Shown here: piece by piece, positions 47,501 through 61,104 of the stretch
Layout: each line of letters opens with the position of its first letter
How positions within the stretch are numbered: position 1 is the first letter of the stretch
Source of the DNA: Podospora pseudoanserina
Lineage: Eukaryota; Ascomycota; Sordariomycetes; Sordariales; Podosporaceae
Reading direction: 5' to 3'
Assembly: GCF_035222485.1 (NCBI RefSeq)
Contig: NC_085921.1
Coordinates: forward strand, 4,340,001-4,404,000
DNA length: 64,000 bases
The notes under the pieces: generated by a model
What the model saw: the letters and a program-made list of their open reading frames with translations, nothing else
Told to the model about the DNA's origin: nothing
The model's database searches: none
Position numbers and translations under genes: made by a program

Positions 47501-50500
47501 GTGGGCGAGCGAGGAAAGTGGTCCCGTGTTGCAACCAAGGCGGCGCTGCTTGTGCCGCCGCTGCGAGAACTGGGCGAGTAGTGAGGTCCTGCCCGCAAGC
47601 ACTGTACTGTACTATATATCAACCGCATGTTATGATCCGCAGGACAGCGATGCCCACGCCCATGTCGATGTCGATGGGGGTATGGGTGGTGCCGTCCAAT
47701 ACCACCTCCTGATGGAAAATGTGTGCGACACTTCGAGTGAGATATCTATGGGAAGCGACTCGTCAATCAATCACGGACGGGAGGGGGGAGAGTCTCATCG
47801 CATTTCTCCAAACTCGTATCTTCCATTCACCTTGTTCGCTGGCTGCCAGATAGCAAGTGTGGTGCGCGCCCCTGTTCCAGAACGCCGCCGGGCCCGAGCC
47901 TCAACCCTTTTCCCCCGCTATCATCGGCTGGTTCTTGAACTTCCTCTGAGGGGACGATGGGCCCAGAACCCTAGTGGGCCATGATGGTAAGTGATGGCTG
48001 CTGTTGATAGGCTGCGTCGAGATAAGCATACCGGAAACTTGGCGTTCCGGGGCAAGGTCCAGCGAATATGACCCCCCGTCCCTGTCTAGCTCGACTAGTT
48101 CACCACATTTCCCTTTTTGAACGAGGCGCTAGATCGACAAGCGGGATGGCGCCTTCAGGCGTCTCTTGGGACCCATCACGGACCTCATCTCGTCCAAAGA
48201 CACCCAGCAGCATGTCGTCGTCGCAGGAAAAACCAGTCATCATCGTGGACACAACATCTGCTAGGAACTCCATGGTCTGTAAAATGCTGTGTTCCCGTGA
48301 AACCAAATCTCGCTCGCCCATAATAGTGTGAAATCGTATAGTGTCTTGACCTTGGAATTAATTGACGGACCCTTGCATCTTGTCGCCAAATTTAGGACCA
48401 CAGTTACATCGGACAGCGGACCTTCACTGCCCCAACCTTGTCCACCACCGTCACCGTGCGGGCCGCTGTTTAAACTCCGACCAAGGTGTGAGCATCACCA
48501 TCACCACCCACCTTCTTTCCTGCGGTGCGGGGGTATTGGGGTAGCGGCCGTCAGGTGGCACGACATGTTTGAACACTTGGCCGCTTGACATGCCCGGTTT
48601 CTCGTTACCTCGCAGCGTTCCAGCGATGCGGGCATGCGTCAAAGGCTCTGCATCGGAAAAAGGCCTTTCTTGAAGTGCTTTCAGTCGAGTGTCATGCAAA
48701 CTGCACCACCCCGAGCCTCGCAGTCTCGGTTGAATGCGGCAATCAATGTCTATTGTCTTTGATGGCCATTTCCAACCCTCGATTGGCTCCCACCACCCTC
48801 GGTGTGCCCGCCGTGTGGTCGTAGTAGGTGAGTCGAAATATTGATTTTGACGGCGGGTTCTGGAAATTGATATTGGTGACGGGAGGTCCTCTTGGCGGGG
48901 TTCAACGTGCAGCAAGACGGCGCCTGCGACAGTCTGTCTTTGCGCCTGTGAGAACGCCGCTACCCTACGCCATCCCATAGCCATATGCCGGACTGTTGAC
49001 CGATGTGGCGCTTTGCTTGCCACAGGATGAAGCCACTGTGACTGTCCTCTGAACTTTGCTGGACAGCGTTTGACCAGCGAATGGGAAACCATCGGGGAAA
49101 GACATGATATGTTTTCCTGTTCTCTCCTGGACGCCGATGGTCGGTGGTTGGTCACACATGTCACCAGTTCTGACCGTGGAATATGAAGTCGGGGTGATAT
49201 TACCCAACTTATCAGGCCTCATGCGAACGGAACTTGCCGGCTAGGAAGGTCACGGTCCTCTCTTTCGAACACTGTGTTGCAGCATGGCGGATCTTGGTAA
49301 ATGAGGGTTCAACCTCAGATGTATCTTGAGACGTGGCTCGCGTCCTACAGACGACAAGTGTCGCAGGAGATTTGACTCTGATTTATCATGTCGTTAGTGG
49401 AGAGAGACATAGGAACTTTGCTAAACTATGTCTGAGTAGTTGCTGTCTGGACACTGAAGTTGTCTTGTCGAAAGTGTTCATGCAGTCCAAGCGGTTGAGG
49501 AAGCACAAACTTACTAGTCTGTATTTGGACTAGCCCGATAATGAGCTCGTTTACATTTTCTACTTTTGTTTTATGCTGGTCGGTCACTGCCGCGATCTCA
49601 CAGGGGTCGTCTGGAAAGTTTGGAGATCTGCAGCTAAGTGGACAGGGGCCAACACAAAAGATCTCTCTTTGGGACTTCGTTGTTGTGTATCAAGGAGCTT
49701 TCAAGCGGGGTTGTTGAGACGTTGACCGTAATAACTCGAAGACTACCGGAACGAAGCCCGAGCTTGACTCTTGACCGAGGACTGGACAAGATGGACGGTG
49801 CCTGCAAGCTGTCTGTCATGACGTGAGGTAGTCTGCTCGCTTCGTGTGCACTGACGAATGGGCACTGACGAATGAGCGCTGATCGGTGGTTGCTTGGAAT
49901 GGCCGGTCTATCTTTCTGGACACCGGCGGTGGGTTGCCGGAGCCTGGTGGGATGAAGCGGCCGGAGTCGGTCCGTTGTCAGCCGGGTCGGCGAGGGTTTT
50001 GTCCTTGTTCTCGGATCCGGTCCGGGATGGACAACCATCTCAACGCCACCATGCATTCCACTGCAGGTGCAATTCTGCTTTCGAATTTTGGGGAGCGAAT
50101 TGCTCTTTTCGTTCAGTCTTGGTCCATACCCAGTTGGTCGAGATGGCGTAAATGATTGGGGGCTGTCCTCTGCTGTCACCATCTTGGAGGGGCACGAGGG
50201 GGTGACGGTTTGTGGTTGATGTGTGTGTCCCAGTCAAGTGGGGTGGCCGGCAGAGGGCCAGGCTCTGGGCGCTGTCTGGGCGATCTCCGCATGGCTTGAT
50301 TTGACTGGAGATGCACACCGCTCGGGGAGGCCGCCTTGGCAGGACCCAGAGAGGAAAACGCGGCGTGCACGGGCCAAATGGTTTTCTCCGCTTGCTTCAT
50401 GTCCGAAGGTCGGCATCGCGAACACGTTGTCGTCGCCGGCGTTATGATGGGATAGGTTACGACTGCTGGAGAGATAGAGAATATCAACAGTCTGCCTTGC

Positions 50501-53500
50501 CAGTGATCTTTCTTGCAGCGGGAAGCTCCCGAAACCGTCCCCAGAGCCTTGCAGAGGTCAACATGAAACTGCCCACCAGGCCTGTCGCACTGGTTGCCCA
50601 AAATGGCTTCGAGATGTCATTAGATCAGTGTTCGAACGAGAGTGGATGAAAGGGTGAGAGGATGCTGCCGCGGGTAGGGTTGCGTTGCGTTGCGATGATG
50701 CGCTGGGGAATCAACACAAAACTCTTCAGCGAGGGTTCCTGACGACATTGAGAACATGGATGCAGCTGTGGAGATTGACGTGCGAAGTACCTCAGGGCTT
50801 GGTCGAAGTACCTGTGGAACCAGGGCAGTGTATTACATAAGCTAAGGTGTGAGTTGGCGGGTTCTCTTCTGAAAACCGCGCACAGCAAATCGACTGGTGG
50901 TCCACTCGCAGCATCACTGGGCTCAGCCCTATCACTGTTCCCAGATCGAGAAAGATGTTGCAAGATTTCAGCCACGCATCGGTTTCTATGTAAGGTATGT
51001 TGGCACCGACCTTTCGAACATGTCGATATCAGTCTTCACCTGCGCGTTGGAAGCTCTACATTTCCAACTTGGATCAACAAGGTGAGCATCTCAAGCCTAT
51101 CGCCACGTTTTCGAGCAGGATGGATGTTCCCCCGTCAGTTTGGCGCTAGACAGGCATCATTGCCGACTGCCGGGGGGATGAGCACATTAAAATCTGATGA
51201 ACGACTGCTCTGACCGCTCCCTGACATGGACTATTATCACTATTATTCGTACCCACCTGTTGGAAACTTGAGTCGAGGGATGTTCAAAGGTAACAAATCT
51301 CTCATTATCAACAAAAGTCGTTGGTGAGAATTCTGCGGCGTGGGACTCTTGTCTCTTCGGGTGAATTCATCCGAATCTTACTGTCGTATGGCTACGTGCC
51401 CCGCCTGCTGTGCCAACAAGAGGCATCATGCACCCCCATGTTGCACTTTCGATGGACTTGATTGTAGAATCAAGAAATCTTTATTCAGCGATACTTCGAG
51501 GGTACTCGCGGCTCTGCTGCAATGCGTTTGGCTGCTCTTGAGCTGGTCGCTTGTTGGCCGATATCAAACTGCTCCAGGCCTGATGTGTCGAGACCCAAGG
51601 GACGAGAAACGAGAAAAAGAAAACAAGCCATTCCCCTATTTCCTACAGATCGTGGACATTCGTTGGGTCCAATCAGATTGCAGGATTACATTGGCATTAA
51701 CATGCACCACTGCATGGCATGGACCCTGTGTGCCGCATTCAGTGACGGGACTTATTTGGCACCACCGCAACCACCAACCAAGCATCAAGTCATGGACTGC
51801 CAGAGTTCTTGAATCATCGTCGAGATGTCTGACCTCTCTGCCAGGAACCAACGTCAGCCTCTGCGTGTCCAAAGCCGTAGTGCGGCAGGGACTCGGGCTC
51901 ACTGCCGGCGGGGGTGGCGGAGCGAAGCATGGTTCGCTAACAGCCGTTTGACTGAAATAGACCAACAAATCTGGGCACGGCATGGCACTGGATGATGGCA
52001 TGAAGTGAGTGGTAATGCTTCTGCCAGTGTTTCGGATGGAAGAGAAGATTGGAAAAATACGAACTGAATAGGGCCTGAGACAGGCATGTGGTAGAGCCTC
52101 GACTGTGCCATCGCGAGGCCTCGAATACATGAGAGCATGTCGGCTTCGCATCGCTCATTGGCCGAGTCCATCCACACAAAACGTTGGAGCGTAGACGCAC
52201 TCCGAAGGGCTGCTTGCTTCGACCCAAGCCTGTGACTGAACCCCACGATTGGGACCTGGTGGTGGCTCTCACGCGAGGTGGCGCCAAAGCTTGGCAGGAA
52301 GTCGTACACTTGCAGCCAGGTTATCTGATCTCACCACGCTTCGATAGGAGCTGCACCTGTACTCGTATCCGTGATAGCTATGGTGGATGAACGGATTTTC
52401 TTTCAGACACCGAACCAGCAAAACACAGTAGACTATGCCCGAGAGCACCACCGACTAGAGCCAGGCAATCCGAGCCTGCGGGTGCTTGCATACACGTAGG
52501 CAGACGACTTTGACAAATGGAGTCCGCTACTTACTGCCTTGCCTCTGTCGGTGGGAGGAAATGGAATTTATGAGCTAGTACTGTCGCAGTCGGTAATGTT
52601 AGCAGGAGATGTTGCCTCGAACAAACCCACCCTGTCGGTATCTATCTAGAAAAATAGACAGAATGACACACCGGGCGCGATGAGATCCTTCCTACATGGA
52701 TCGCTTGGAATGAAATTCAATCGTATGTAGAATATCTGTACGTCGACCGGTGTCACAGCATTGTCTCTGCTTTGACTGGTCCCGACTCCAAGGGTAGCAC
52801 CGCCCCCCGAAGCCGTGTCTTTTTTTGGATTTTACCTTTTTGAAGCTCCCCCACAGTTCCGGGAGAGACACAGGTCCCGCCCCGCCCGTTAGCCGTAAAG
52901 AAGCCAATAAGCCACGGAATGGTGGATCATGCCGACTCAGCCACGCCAAGACCTCTTTGGGCATCATTGGAACTTTGAGGTTTCTCCAACAATTTGATCT
53001 CTTTGCAGGACTGGCACTTCAATGTCGACGTATGCAATAGTACCAGCAACCGGGAATCACCCGGCAGCATTCAAGTGGATATGAAGGTTGATGGGAATGT
53101 GACAGGAATATAGCTAATGAGCATGTGTTTACTACGTAGCACATGCCATCTCCAAATAAGCAGGGCGAAACATCAGGGTCCTATGCACTTCTCACATTGA
53201 CAACCGACTCTCTTGCCCTGCGTCGGCTCCTCGATCCACAACAGCTTCCGGTACATTCTTTATCAGAGACACTGTGCCGCTTTCCGCTGGCCCCGAATGG
53301 TCCTGATGTCTGAGGCCCTTCGTTCGTCCCGATTTGCATCATAGAGTGCCGTGTTACTTGGCTTTGCACCGATTGTGATGGTCCACCAGAAGGAGATGCA
53401 GTGGGTCGCCCCGGATCACCGGTTGTGCAACTCGATCCAGAGATACATACAGATTATCAATTTCGCGCCCCCGCATCGTGCATCGCTTCATCAACGGCCA

Positions 53501-56500
53501 CTGCTGTCGCTGTTGACGTTGGAAAAGCGAATGTGATCTTGGCACCGATATGTCATCTTCGATACCACATTACACTTTTACGCTAAAAAGCTTGGCTTAA
53601 ACAAACATGGCGGGTGATGCTGATCAAACAGTGTCAATTGGTCGCCCCCAGTCCACAGTACCAAACTACAAAATCTTGCTCTGTTCTGTTCCCGAGTCTG
53701 TATTTCTAGTGTTCATCGCCGGGCATTCTCTGATCAAATGAAACACAGAAAAATGCATTAGAGAAGGACAGCAACACGTGTTCGGCAAGACAGACAGGCA
53801 CGGACAAATTATCCACTGGATGGGATACGGAGATGGAAAATGATGGGTTCCGCAGCCGGCAACATGGCTGCTCGTACTGCTGCCATTTTGACCAAGCCGT
53901 CGCACCCGCATTATCCGAACTCTCATTTGTTTTTGGTGGACCATCTGATTTCTTGCGGGTTGAGCCCAAGACCGTGACATCTCCGCGCCGGCGCCGGATC
54001 TATGTACGAGCCCGCAGGTTTTTCCCTGATACTTACGTCGTTCACCTTGACCACCCTCGGCCGAACGAACACGAGCCTCGGATGGGTTCGACCTCTCATT
54101 TTTCTCGCCCTGACGGGACATGCAACATGCTTGCATCATACAACACAACTTCGGGCTTCACCCACGGAAACTGTTCATGGTAGCTATATGTCATAAGGTA
54201 GCATCTTTCCAAAGTTCCGGCTTCGGTTTGACAGGCGGCCAACAGGTGGAAGAAAAGGACAAGAAAAAAGGATGACATGGCACGAAACAACAACAACAAC
54301 AATACGAGGGCACCAGAACACATGCCGATTCCCTGCAGGACAAGATCTTTCTAGTAGAACTGTTTGCTGTTGGCTTCAGCGGTCCCCAGTTGGAAAAGGC
54401 CCAAGTTAAGTCATGAGATGCCAAGAGCCACTGTGCACACCCACGCAGGACATCACATACGTCAAGCCACGATTTGCTGCACAAAAAGTTGTACACTCTC
54501 CTCCCCTCCTGTTTGGCAGGACAGCTCTGCCTAATGCGGGTGCAGATAAGGCTGTGCACTTTATTTCGAGCTTGCACAGCACATTGCACATCACACACGT
54601 CTGAGCTTCCCATTGGCTGCTTAGGGCGGTCAAGCCACTATGTACATGTTCGAAGGGCAGCTTAATCATCGGACGGCTGGAGGGGTAAGAATGCGCAGCA
54701 GCTACCCGCACCGCAGCACAGCACAGCACAAAGAGGGATGGAGTAAAAATATCTTTTTTCGTCTTCTCTTGGTGGATGGATTCGAAGCAGTTGACGTCTT
54801 TTCTACATGCTGCGATACACCGGGGCCTGTGGCACGGCCAGAGCCTCCACAATATCACGGCACTTGTGGTGATAACCTCTCGTGGGTCAGATCGCGAATC
54901 GCGATCGCAGCCAAAGGTTCACTTCGGAGCCACCAGAATTCTGCAATACCGGTGATGGCGTTTTTCGCTCTTTGCCGGTTGCCCCGTGGCCGGCGGTCGG
55001 TCATCTCTTGGCCGGCGGTCGGTCATCTCTTGGCCGGCTTTGCAGTGGAGAAATTGATCAGAGGTGATGCTTGCAAAGAAGGGTCTCGCCCCGTCGACGT
55101 CGACTGCGAGAGGGGGTGGTGGGTGAGGAGTCTGTTTCTGGTGAGGGGAGTGAGGGGAAAAGCATGCTTTAGTCTCCCAAAACGGCGTATGGGCCGTGAG
55201 ACAAGTCTTTGAAGGGCTTGCCCGTTGTACAACAGCCACAGGGACAGCAACAGATGATCATCAACCTCATGATGAGGGAAACAGGCGGTTGGCGTCAGTT
55301 GCTGCGGTCATCCCGGCCGCCTACTATAGTTACCTGTCCCTCATCAGGGGAAAAGAAGCAAATCCTCAGTGATAAGAGGGAAGACATCGAAACATCATCC
55401 TGTCTCGCTTCCGACACTGATGCCCCTTACGCCGACAGCAGAATCTATGATAGCAACAAAGGAGAAGGGCACAAATAGCAGATAGCCAGCGAATGGCAAT
55501 GTCCGGGCTGGTTCAGAGTCCAGAACGTGGGGGACAGAGTACCCGATCAGGACGAGGAGCAGAAACAGTTTCAGTGATGAAGAGCTGGAAGGAGATGGCC
55601 GACCATGGTCGCGGCTGGTCCATTCTTCGGGAACCAGAGGCGTGGACGGGATTTCATCTCTCTTCTGTCTGTCTTGCATTCTTCCTGATTCTCCTCTGTC
55701 TTGTTGATCCGAGGACTTCTGACTGACTTCCATCTGGGGGAGAAACAGAAAGGGAAGAGTAAACTGCAACTGCAAGCACGCACCAAGCCTCGAGGTCTCC
55801 GCCGACATTCGCTAACCCCTGTCTTTGTCGGTGGCCAACCAGAGGCTCGGAACTGACCAGGACTGGAGGGAACCCATCCCCCGCCCTCCCTTGTATCTTG
55901 TACCTTTTGTACTCCCTCATGTACCCAGCCTCATGTCACCATCCCAATCCCAATGTACCTCCGTCCCAGAAGTGAAGTCGCTGGGCCCCTGCCCCATGCC
56001 CCTGCCTCATGCCCCCCTGCCCCTGTCAACCCTCCCCTTGTTCCCCTGCAAATTCGTGAACTGACCACAGCCTCTCTGACTGGGCACTGGGGCCCTACTG
56101 GGAGATCGATGCCTCCACCACCTCTGGGCCTGCAAGATGTAAATGGGGGGGTATTTAGAATCCTCATCCCCCCGCCCAAACCTTTCCACTGGCGCACCTC
56201 ATCCCGTGTCAAACACCAAATCCATATCCCCGGATCCAAACAAGTCCACCGCCTCGGGCCGTCTCCGACAAGGACTTACACACTCGTTCCACTGCGGCTT
56301 TGGTGTATAATAACAATAGCTTGGAAAGAACAGCAGAACAGCAGAGTTTTTGGAAAGAGAGAAGATCAACACAACCCGATCAGCAACAACACGGCACAGT
56401 CCCACACCTGAGTAGGCACAACTGAGGTCCGTCTCTTAAAGCCCACGCGCTGCCACGAGGCAGCTGGACTGATGCCATTTGTCTCTCTCTAGCCCAGCAT

Positions 56501-56522
56501 CTTCTTCCTTCACAGGCATCAA
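41516..56522. other. 15-kb region without a supported gene, upstream of the C2H2 factor
   Basis: The first kilobase is the 3' UTR of the 7TM gene. The rest has no open frame with recognisable domains or convincing intron-exon structure on either strand. The longest frames are 48451..49164 minus (237 codons), 51340..51951 plus (203), 54640..55212 plus (190), 47418..47984 plus (188) and 44731..45252 minus (173). All are compositionally plain and overlapped by other frames. Pyrimidine-rich and homopolymer-rich patches occur at 44000-47000. No transposon ends, long repeats or tRNAs were seen. The last about 250 bp form the transcription-factor promoter/leader, with a TATAATA-like motif near 56305 and a CT-rich leader. 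Confidence 0.5.
54988..55038. repeat. 22-bp tandem repeat, 2.3 copies
   Basis: Two exact 22-bp units (54988-55009 and 55010-55031), starting GGCCGGCGGTCGG and ending CATCTCTT, plus a seven-base partial third unit. Confidence 0.9.
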
Positions 56523-59000
56523 ATGGCGGCAACTGGCCACCACGAGGCCGACGACTACAACATGAGCTACCCAGAACCCCCTCACTTCTCATCTGCGTCC
56601 ATGGACCTGGGACTTTCCCCAGAACCCTACAGCGCCTACGCCAGGTCATCACACGAGTTCCCGACGACAATTGGCTATGAGCACGGAGCCATCTACACCG
56701 CCGACACACCATACCTCTACAGCCATAACGGTAACCACGAGAGGTCATCACCTGGCATGTACCCAGACGACAGCGATCTGAGAGGACCAGCTTCGGATCT
56801 GAGCATCGCCAGCGCCTCATCCTCCAACGCGGGCTCCCCAAATTCGAGTCACGGCCAAATGGCGCCGATCCCTGAGTGGGCCACGGGCCCCCACGGACTT
56901 GGGGTTACCCCGGGCATCGTCGACGCAAGCGACTTTCACCTCCCCGGCAGCGAATATTCATACGCGCCCGGTGTCTATGGTGATGAGTACAGCACAGCTT
57001 TCGAGTATCCCAGCGGGAAAACACCAGGCTTTGTTGGTGAGTTATCACAGATCCCTAGGTCATCTTCTTGTCTTTCTTCTCGCCGGGACTGGAGTCCGCG
57101 ACACCAGACCCATGCTTCGTGTGCCTCCATCTCTTCGGATTCCTGCGATTCTGGATCTACCATTGTCGCTCCCAAGGCCCTGGGTGCGGCTTCTTCCTGT
57201 CTCGCTGTCGATACGCGTCTGGCCCAGTCTGTGGTGACTACATCGTCAACCTTCAATGTCACACCTTCCTTTTCAGCTGCTTCTGCTTCTTCTTGTCCTT
57301 CCTCGGCGGCCTCCGGGCTCGTCTTTGCGTCTCCTGCTTCTTCTACATCTTCATTCTCTTCTCCTCAACTTCCGGCATGGAGTAGTCCCCCTCTGGGGGA
57401 CAGCCCTGCGGCTCGTCCCAAGATGCCCACCAATCGTCTCCTTTCATCTCCTTTTTTCGCCCAATCCAGCGGGCATTTCGTTCCTCCTCTTCAGAATTCC
57501 TGTTGGTTTCCTCTGTCGCAAACGCAGCTCTTGACCCTTGGCGGCCTTGCTAACCCGAAGCGTTTGCCCGTTGCAGATCCTATCTTGATTCACCCAGACG
57601 CGAGACCAATGACCATGTCTGGCTTTGAGCAGCAGCCATATTCAGCCCAGCCCAACTCCGCATATCCTGCCTCTCCTGCTCTGTCTGCCTCCCCACAACT
57701 ACGAAACGGCAGCACTTCGCCCTTCATGCACAACAACTACCAGTACTCGCCATACCCGCCACCAGTGGAGGCGCAAAGGAGACCAAGCCTTGTTTCTTTC
57801 CACTCCAACTACTCGGGCGAGCAGCAATACAGCGGCGATGAGTTCAAGGAGAAGCAGAGGTGCCCACATCCCGAGTGCGGTAAGGTGTTCAAGGACCTCA
57901 AGGCGCACATGCTCACTCACCAAGAGGAGCGCCCCGAGAAGTGCCCCATCACAACATGCGAGTATCACGTGAAGGGGTTTGCGAGAAAGTGAGTTGTCTT
58001 TTGACTTGGAATCAGTTGCGGGATACTAACAAGTGGTCTCTTCAGATACGACAAGAATAGACATACCCTTACACATTACAAGGGCACCATGGTCTGCGGT
58101 TTCTGCCCGGGATCTGGCTCCGCGGCCGAGAAGTCGTTCAACCGTGCCGATGTGTTCAAGCGCCACTTGACTGCTGTGCACGGTGTCGAGCAAACACCGC
58201 CCAACAGCCGGAAGAAGACTGCCGCTGGAAACAACGGGACCAAGAAGTTGACTGGCTACGCCCCTGATGCGACTGGCAAGTGCTCCACTTGCTCGTCAAC
58301 CTTCAGCAACGCCCAGGACTTCTACGAGCATCTTGACGACTGTGTGCTCCGCATTGTCCAGCAAGAGGACCCAGCAGAGGCCATCAACGCCCAGCGGTTG
58401 GCCGAGGTGGAAAACGATCGCGACGTACACAACACCCTGGAGAAGAACAACCTCCCAACAACCACCATGACACTTCAAGATGGCGAGGACGAGGATGAGA
58501 ACATGGATGACGGCGATGATGATGAGCTCAGGGCTCGCGGCCTCAAGAGCTCGCCCACCAAGAGGAAGGGTGGAAACCCACAAAACGGCGTGCAAAAGTC
58601 CCGCGGGCTTACACACTCGCGCGGCGGTGTCACGCTCCCCACCAAGACCCGGGGTCGCAAGAATAGGCGCGACTATCCTTCCTCATGGGGCTTCGACAAG
58701 GGTCAGATGACAATGAAGAAGCGCGTCATGGCGGTATTCGACGGCCCCCGCCGCCTGGCCAAGGACGACATGATGCTCTCGACCGAGCAAGAAGTCCGCA
58801 TCAAGCTCTCCGACGGCAAGTCCTACGTCACCGACCTCGACATGCAAACGCTCAAGCGTGCCGACGGCTTCCTCAACGCAACCGAAGAGGAGAAGGGTCC
58901 CTGGGTCTCGGACGACCCGACCGAGGAGCAGCTCAAGCAGATGCTTACCTACACCGCCCCGGAACCAACAACCACCGCTGCTGCCCCCGCCGCTCAGTAA
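56523..59000 (+). CDS. C2H2 zinc-finger transcription factor
   Basis: Probable nuclear transcriptional regulator. Spliced exons 56523..57036, 57577..57988 and 58046..59000 give 626 residues. If the first intron is retained the frame stays open (806 residues). The N-terminal half is Ser/Pro/Tyr-rich and disordered. From about residue 267 there is a zinc-finger block: CPHPECGKVFKDLKAHMLTH, then CPITTCEYHVKGFARKYD with RHTLTH, then CGFCPGSGSAAEKSFNRAD with FKRHLTAVH, and a fourth CSTCSSTFSN...HLDDC. An acidic stretch (DGEDEDENMDDGDDDE) and a basic segment (KTRGRKNRR) follow. Intron 2 (57989..58045) has a textbook ACTAAC branch site. It stands alone, with 15 kb of non-coding sequence upstream, as is often the case for regulators with complex control. 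I do not recognise the named orthologue. Confidence 0.88.
57037..57576 (+). other. stop-free 540-nt intron (retainable) of the C2H2 factor gene
   Basis: Donor GTGAGT at 57037, branch site GCTAAC at about 57550 and acceptor TTGCAG at 57576 mark a real intron. Its length is exactly 180 codons and it has no stop in the reading frame. Retention would insert a Ser/Pro/Ala-rich segment. The sense strand is very rich in T and C, which itself makes stop codons rare. Confidence 0.75.
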
Positions 59001-61104
59001 ATACCATGACTGTTTCACTCACTCTTCTTTCACTTGATGTTTATACTGCAACAACTACCAAACTAATCATCACCATCACACATCGTCACATTTACTTTTT
59101 GGGCTTGTTGGTTATAGAGGGGGTATATTACCTCTGGGGGATCTACAAAGAGTTTGTAAAAATACACGCGGCGTTTTTTCTAGGGGGGCTGGTTTTATAT
59201 CCCATAGGATTGATTGGATTTGGCTGGAAACAATATGGCATTCATGGGGCCTTTTTTTTTTTCTTTTTCTTTTCTACTCTGTGACATTATTTTTTCTTTT
59301 TCTTTGTTTTTTATGCTGTCGCCCTGGAAATTTGGGAGAATAAGGAAAGGGAGGGCCTTAATGACTGCAATGAAATACCAAATGGGGGTTTTTTTGGGGG
59401 GGGGGTGGGGGGAGAAGGGGAAGGAATGGGGCTATAAGGAACTTAAAAAAATTATTCTTATTATTACTACGAGACCTAAGTAAGAGTGGGAAGAAGAGGA
59501 AGGGGGAGCAAACACTACCTACCCAGGGACTAGGGGGAATTTTCTTAGCTCTTGTTTAGTATTACTACTACAACAACAACGATACCCATATTGTTCTCAA
59601 CACTTCTTCTTGCGATTTGCTATTTGATGTTTGTGTGTAGAGGACCAAAGTTGGTTGCTTAAATAGTAGTTATTGGTGTGGTTTATTATTTACTAATGGG
59701 CTCGCCGTCGCTCTTGTTAAGCTGTGGGATATGGAAGAGTGGTTTGTCTGAGTTTTTTTTTTTTTTGCCATTTAATAATGGCAATAATGATGAGATATTG
59801 ATTGTGATTCATGACATTGGTGACACAATCTCCCAACGGTATTGGCATATGATCTACAAAAAAAGATTCAGGTTTCTGTGTCACTCACCCACCTAGTTTT
59901 GTGTGTGTGCCTTTACCTTTCTCATCCTTTCTGGGTGTGATTCATTATCTATCCATTATTGTTTTGTGTGGGTTTTTGTAGCAGGTTTGGGGGAAGGGGG
60001 GAACCAATTCGCTATGTTGAAAATGGGACCACCACAACCTCTCCACCCGCCCAGTCCTGACGCCGCGTTTCTTTTTGCGGCTGGAGATGTCCCTGGCACA
60101 GCAGGTTGTTGAAGAGACGGCGTTTTGAAAGCATGACTGGGGTAGAACAGGGAGGATGTCGGTTTATGGGACTGGTAACTCCCCTTGAGCTCACTTTTAT
60201 TTGGTATTTGGGATGTCAAGGAGAGGTTGGAAGGGACGTATGTGAAGGGACTGGTGAGGAACTGAGCGGTTTGGCCTGTTTTGCAGATGGTCAACTTTCG
60301 GTTTGTGAGGGCGGAAAAAAGGGTGGTGGTTGAGAATGGGGGGTTGGTGGGGTGGTGTTGATTTTTGAGTTGGTTGAATACCCATGGTGCTGGCGAGGAG
60401 GCGAAATCATTTGGGGGTGATGGGTTAGCATGGTGTTGGACCTGTGAGTTGGATTGGGACTGGCATGAAACACTTCACACCAGAATTTCACAAAGTAGCA
60501 AAAAAGCAAAGACGTAGAGAAAAGCAGATCATGCTAAATCACACTGCTTGTTTTATTGATATAAAGTGTGAAGCTCTACTTTGAAACTGTTGCTATGTAG
60601 GGTGATTTGTGCACTAAAACACTTATCAAATTTCATCGTGTCACCGATAAGCTCTATGCGATTGCACGCGGGTTTCGACGGCTTACGGCTCGCACCGACA
60701 CTGGGGTTGGCTGTCCATCCAGAACAACAAGAAAAATACCTCGAATGCAATAGAAACAGTGTTCTGTAGCCGTTTTTTTTTGGGCTTCCAACGGACGTTC
60801 CGGCTGGTTGTGAGTGTCCAAGCAAGCTACCCCTCCATTGACTGGCGACAACAGCGACCCCACGTCCAAAAACTCGCGATAAACAGATAAGCTAAGGTAA
60901 TTAGTTGGCCTGAGTGGGCTTCTGGGAGCTTCCTTTGGTGGGGTGATCAACACCAAGAGCTGATATCATCACTGATTGTGAGCTTCACTTGCAGAGTCTC
61001 ATAACTCCATCTTACTCACCTCATTTCCCAAGAAATACTCACCATTCTCACCCCTCCTCTCACCTCTCAATCTCACCTCCCAACATCCAAAGTAATAGAA
61101 AAAA
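59001..61104. other. intergenic region with homopolymer runs
   Basis: 3' UTR of the C2H2 factor and spacer to the methyltransferase. Long T-runs (59249-59262, 59753-59768) and a G-rich block (59392-59421, several runs of four or more G) are present. No supported gene. Confidence 0.5.

Noticed and set aside
48451-49164. 237-codon minus-strand frame in the 15-kb gap
   Set aside because: The longest frame in the gap, but no family resemblance, no codon bias like neighbouring genes, and a shared interval with plus-strand frames. Kept only as something transcript data could revive.
49300-49325. TTCAA-containing hairpin resembling a tRNA T-arm
   Set aside because: The loop has the wrong size and no acceptor, D- or anticodon arm can be placed around it. 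No tRNA was found anywhere in the window.
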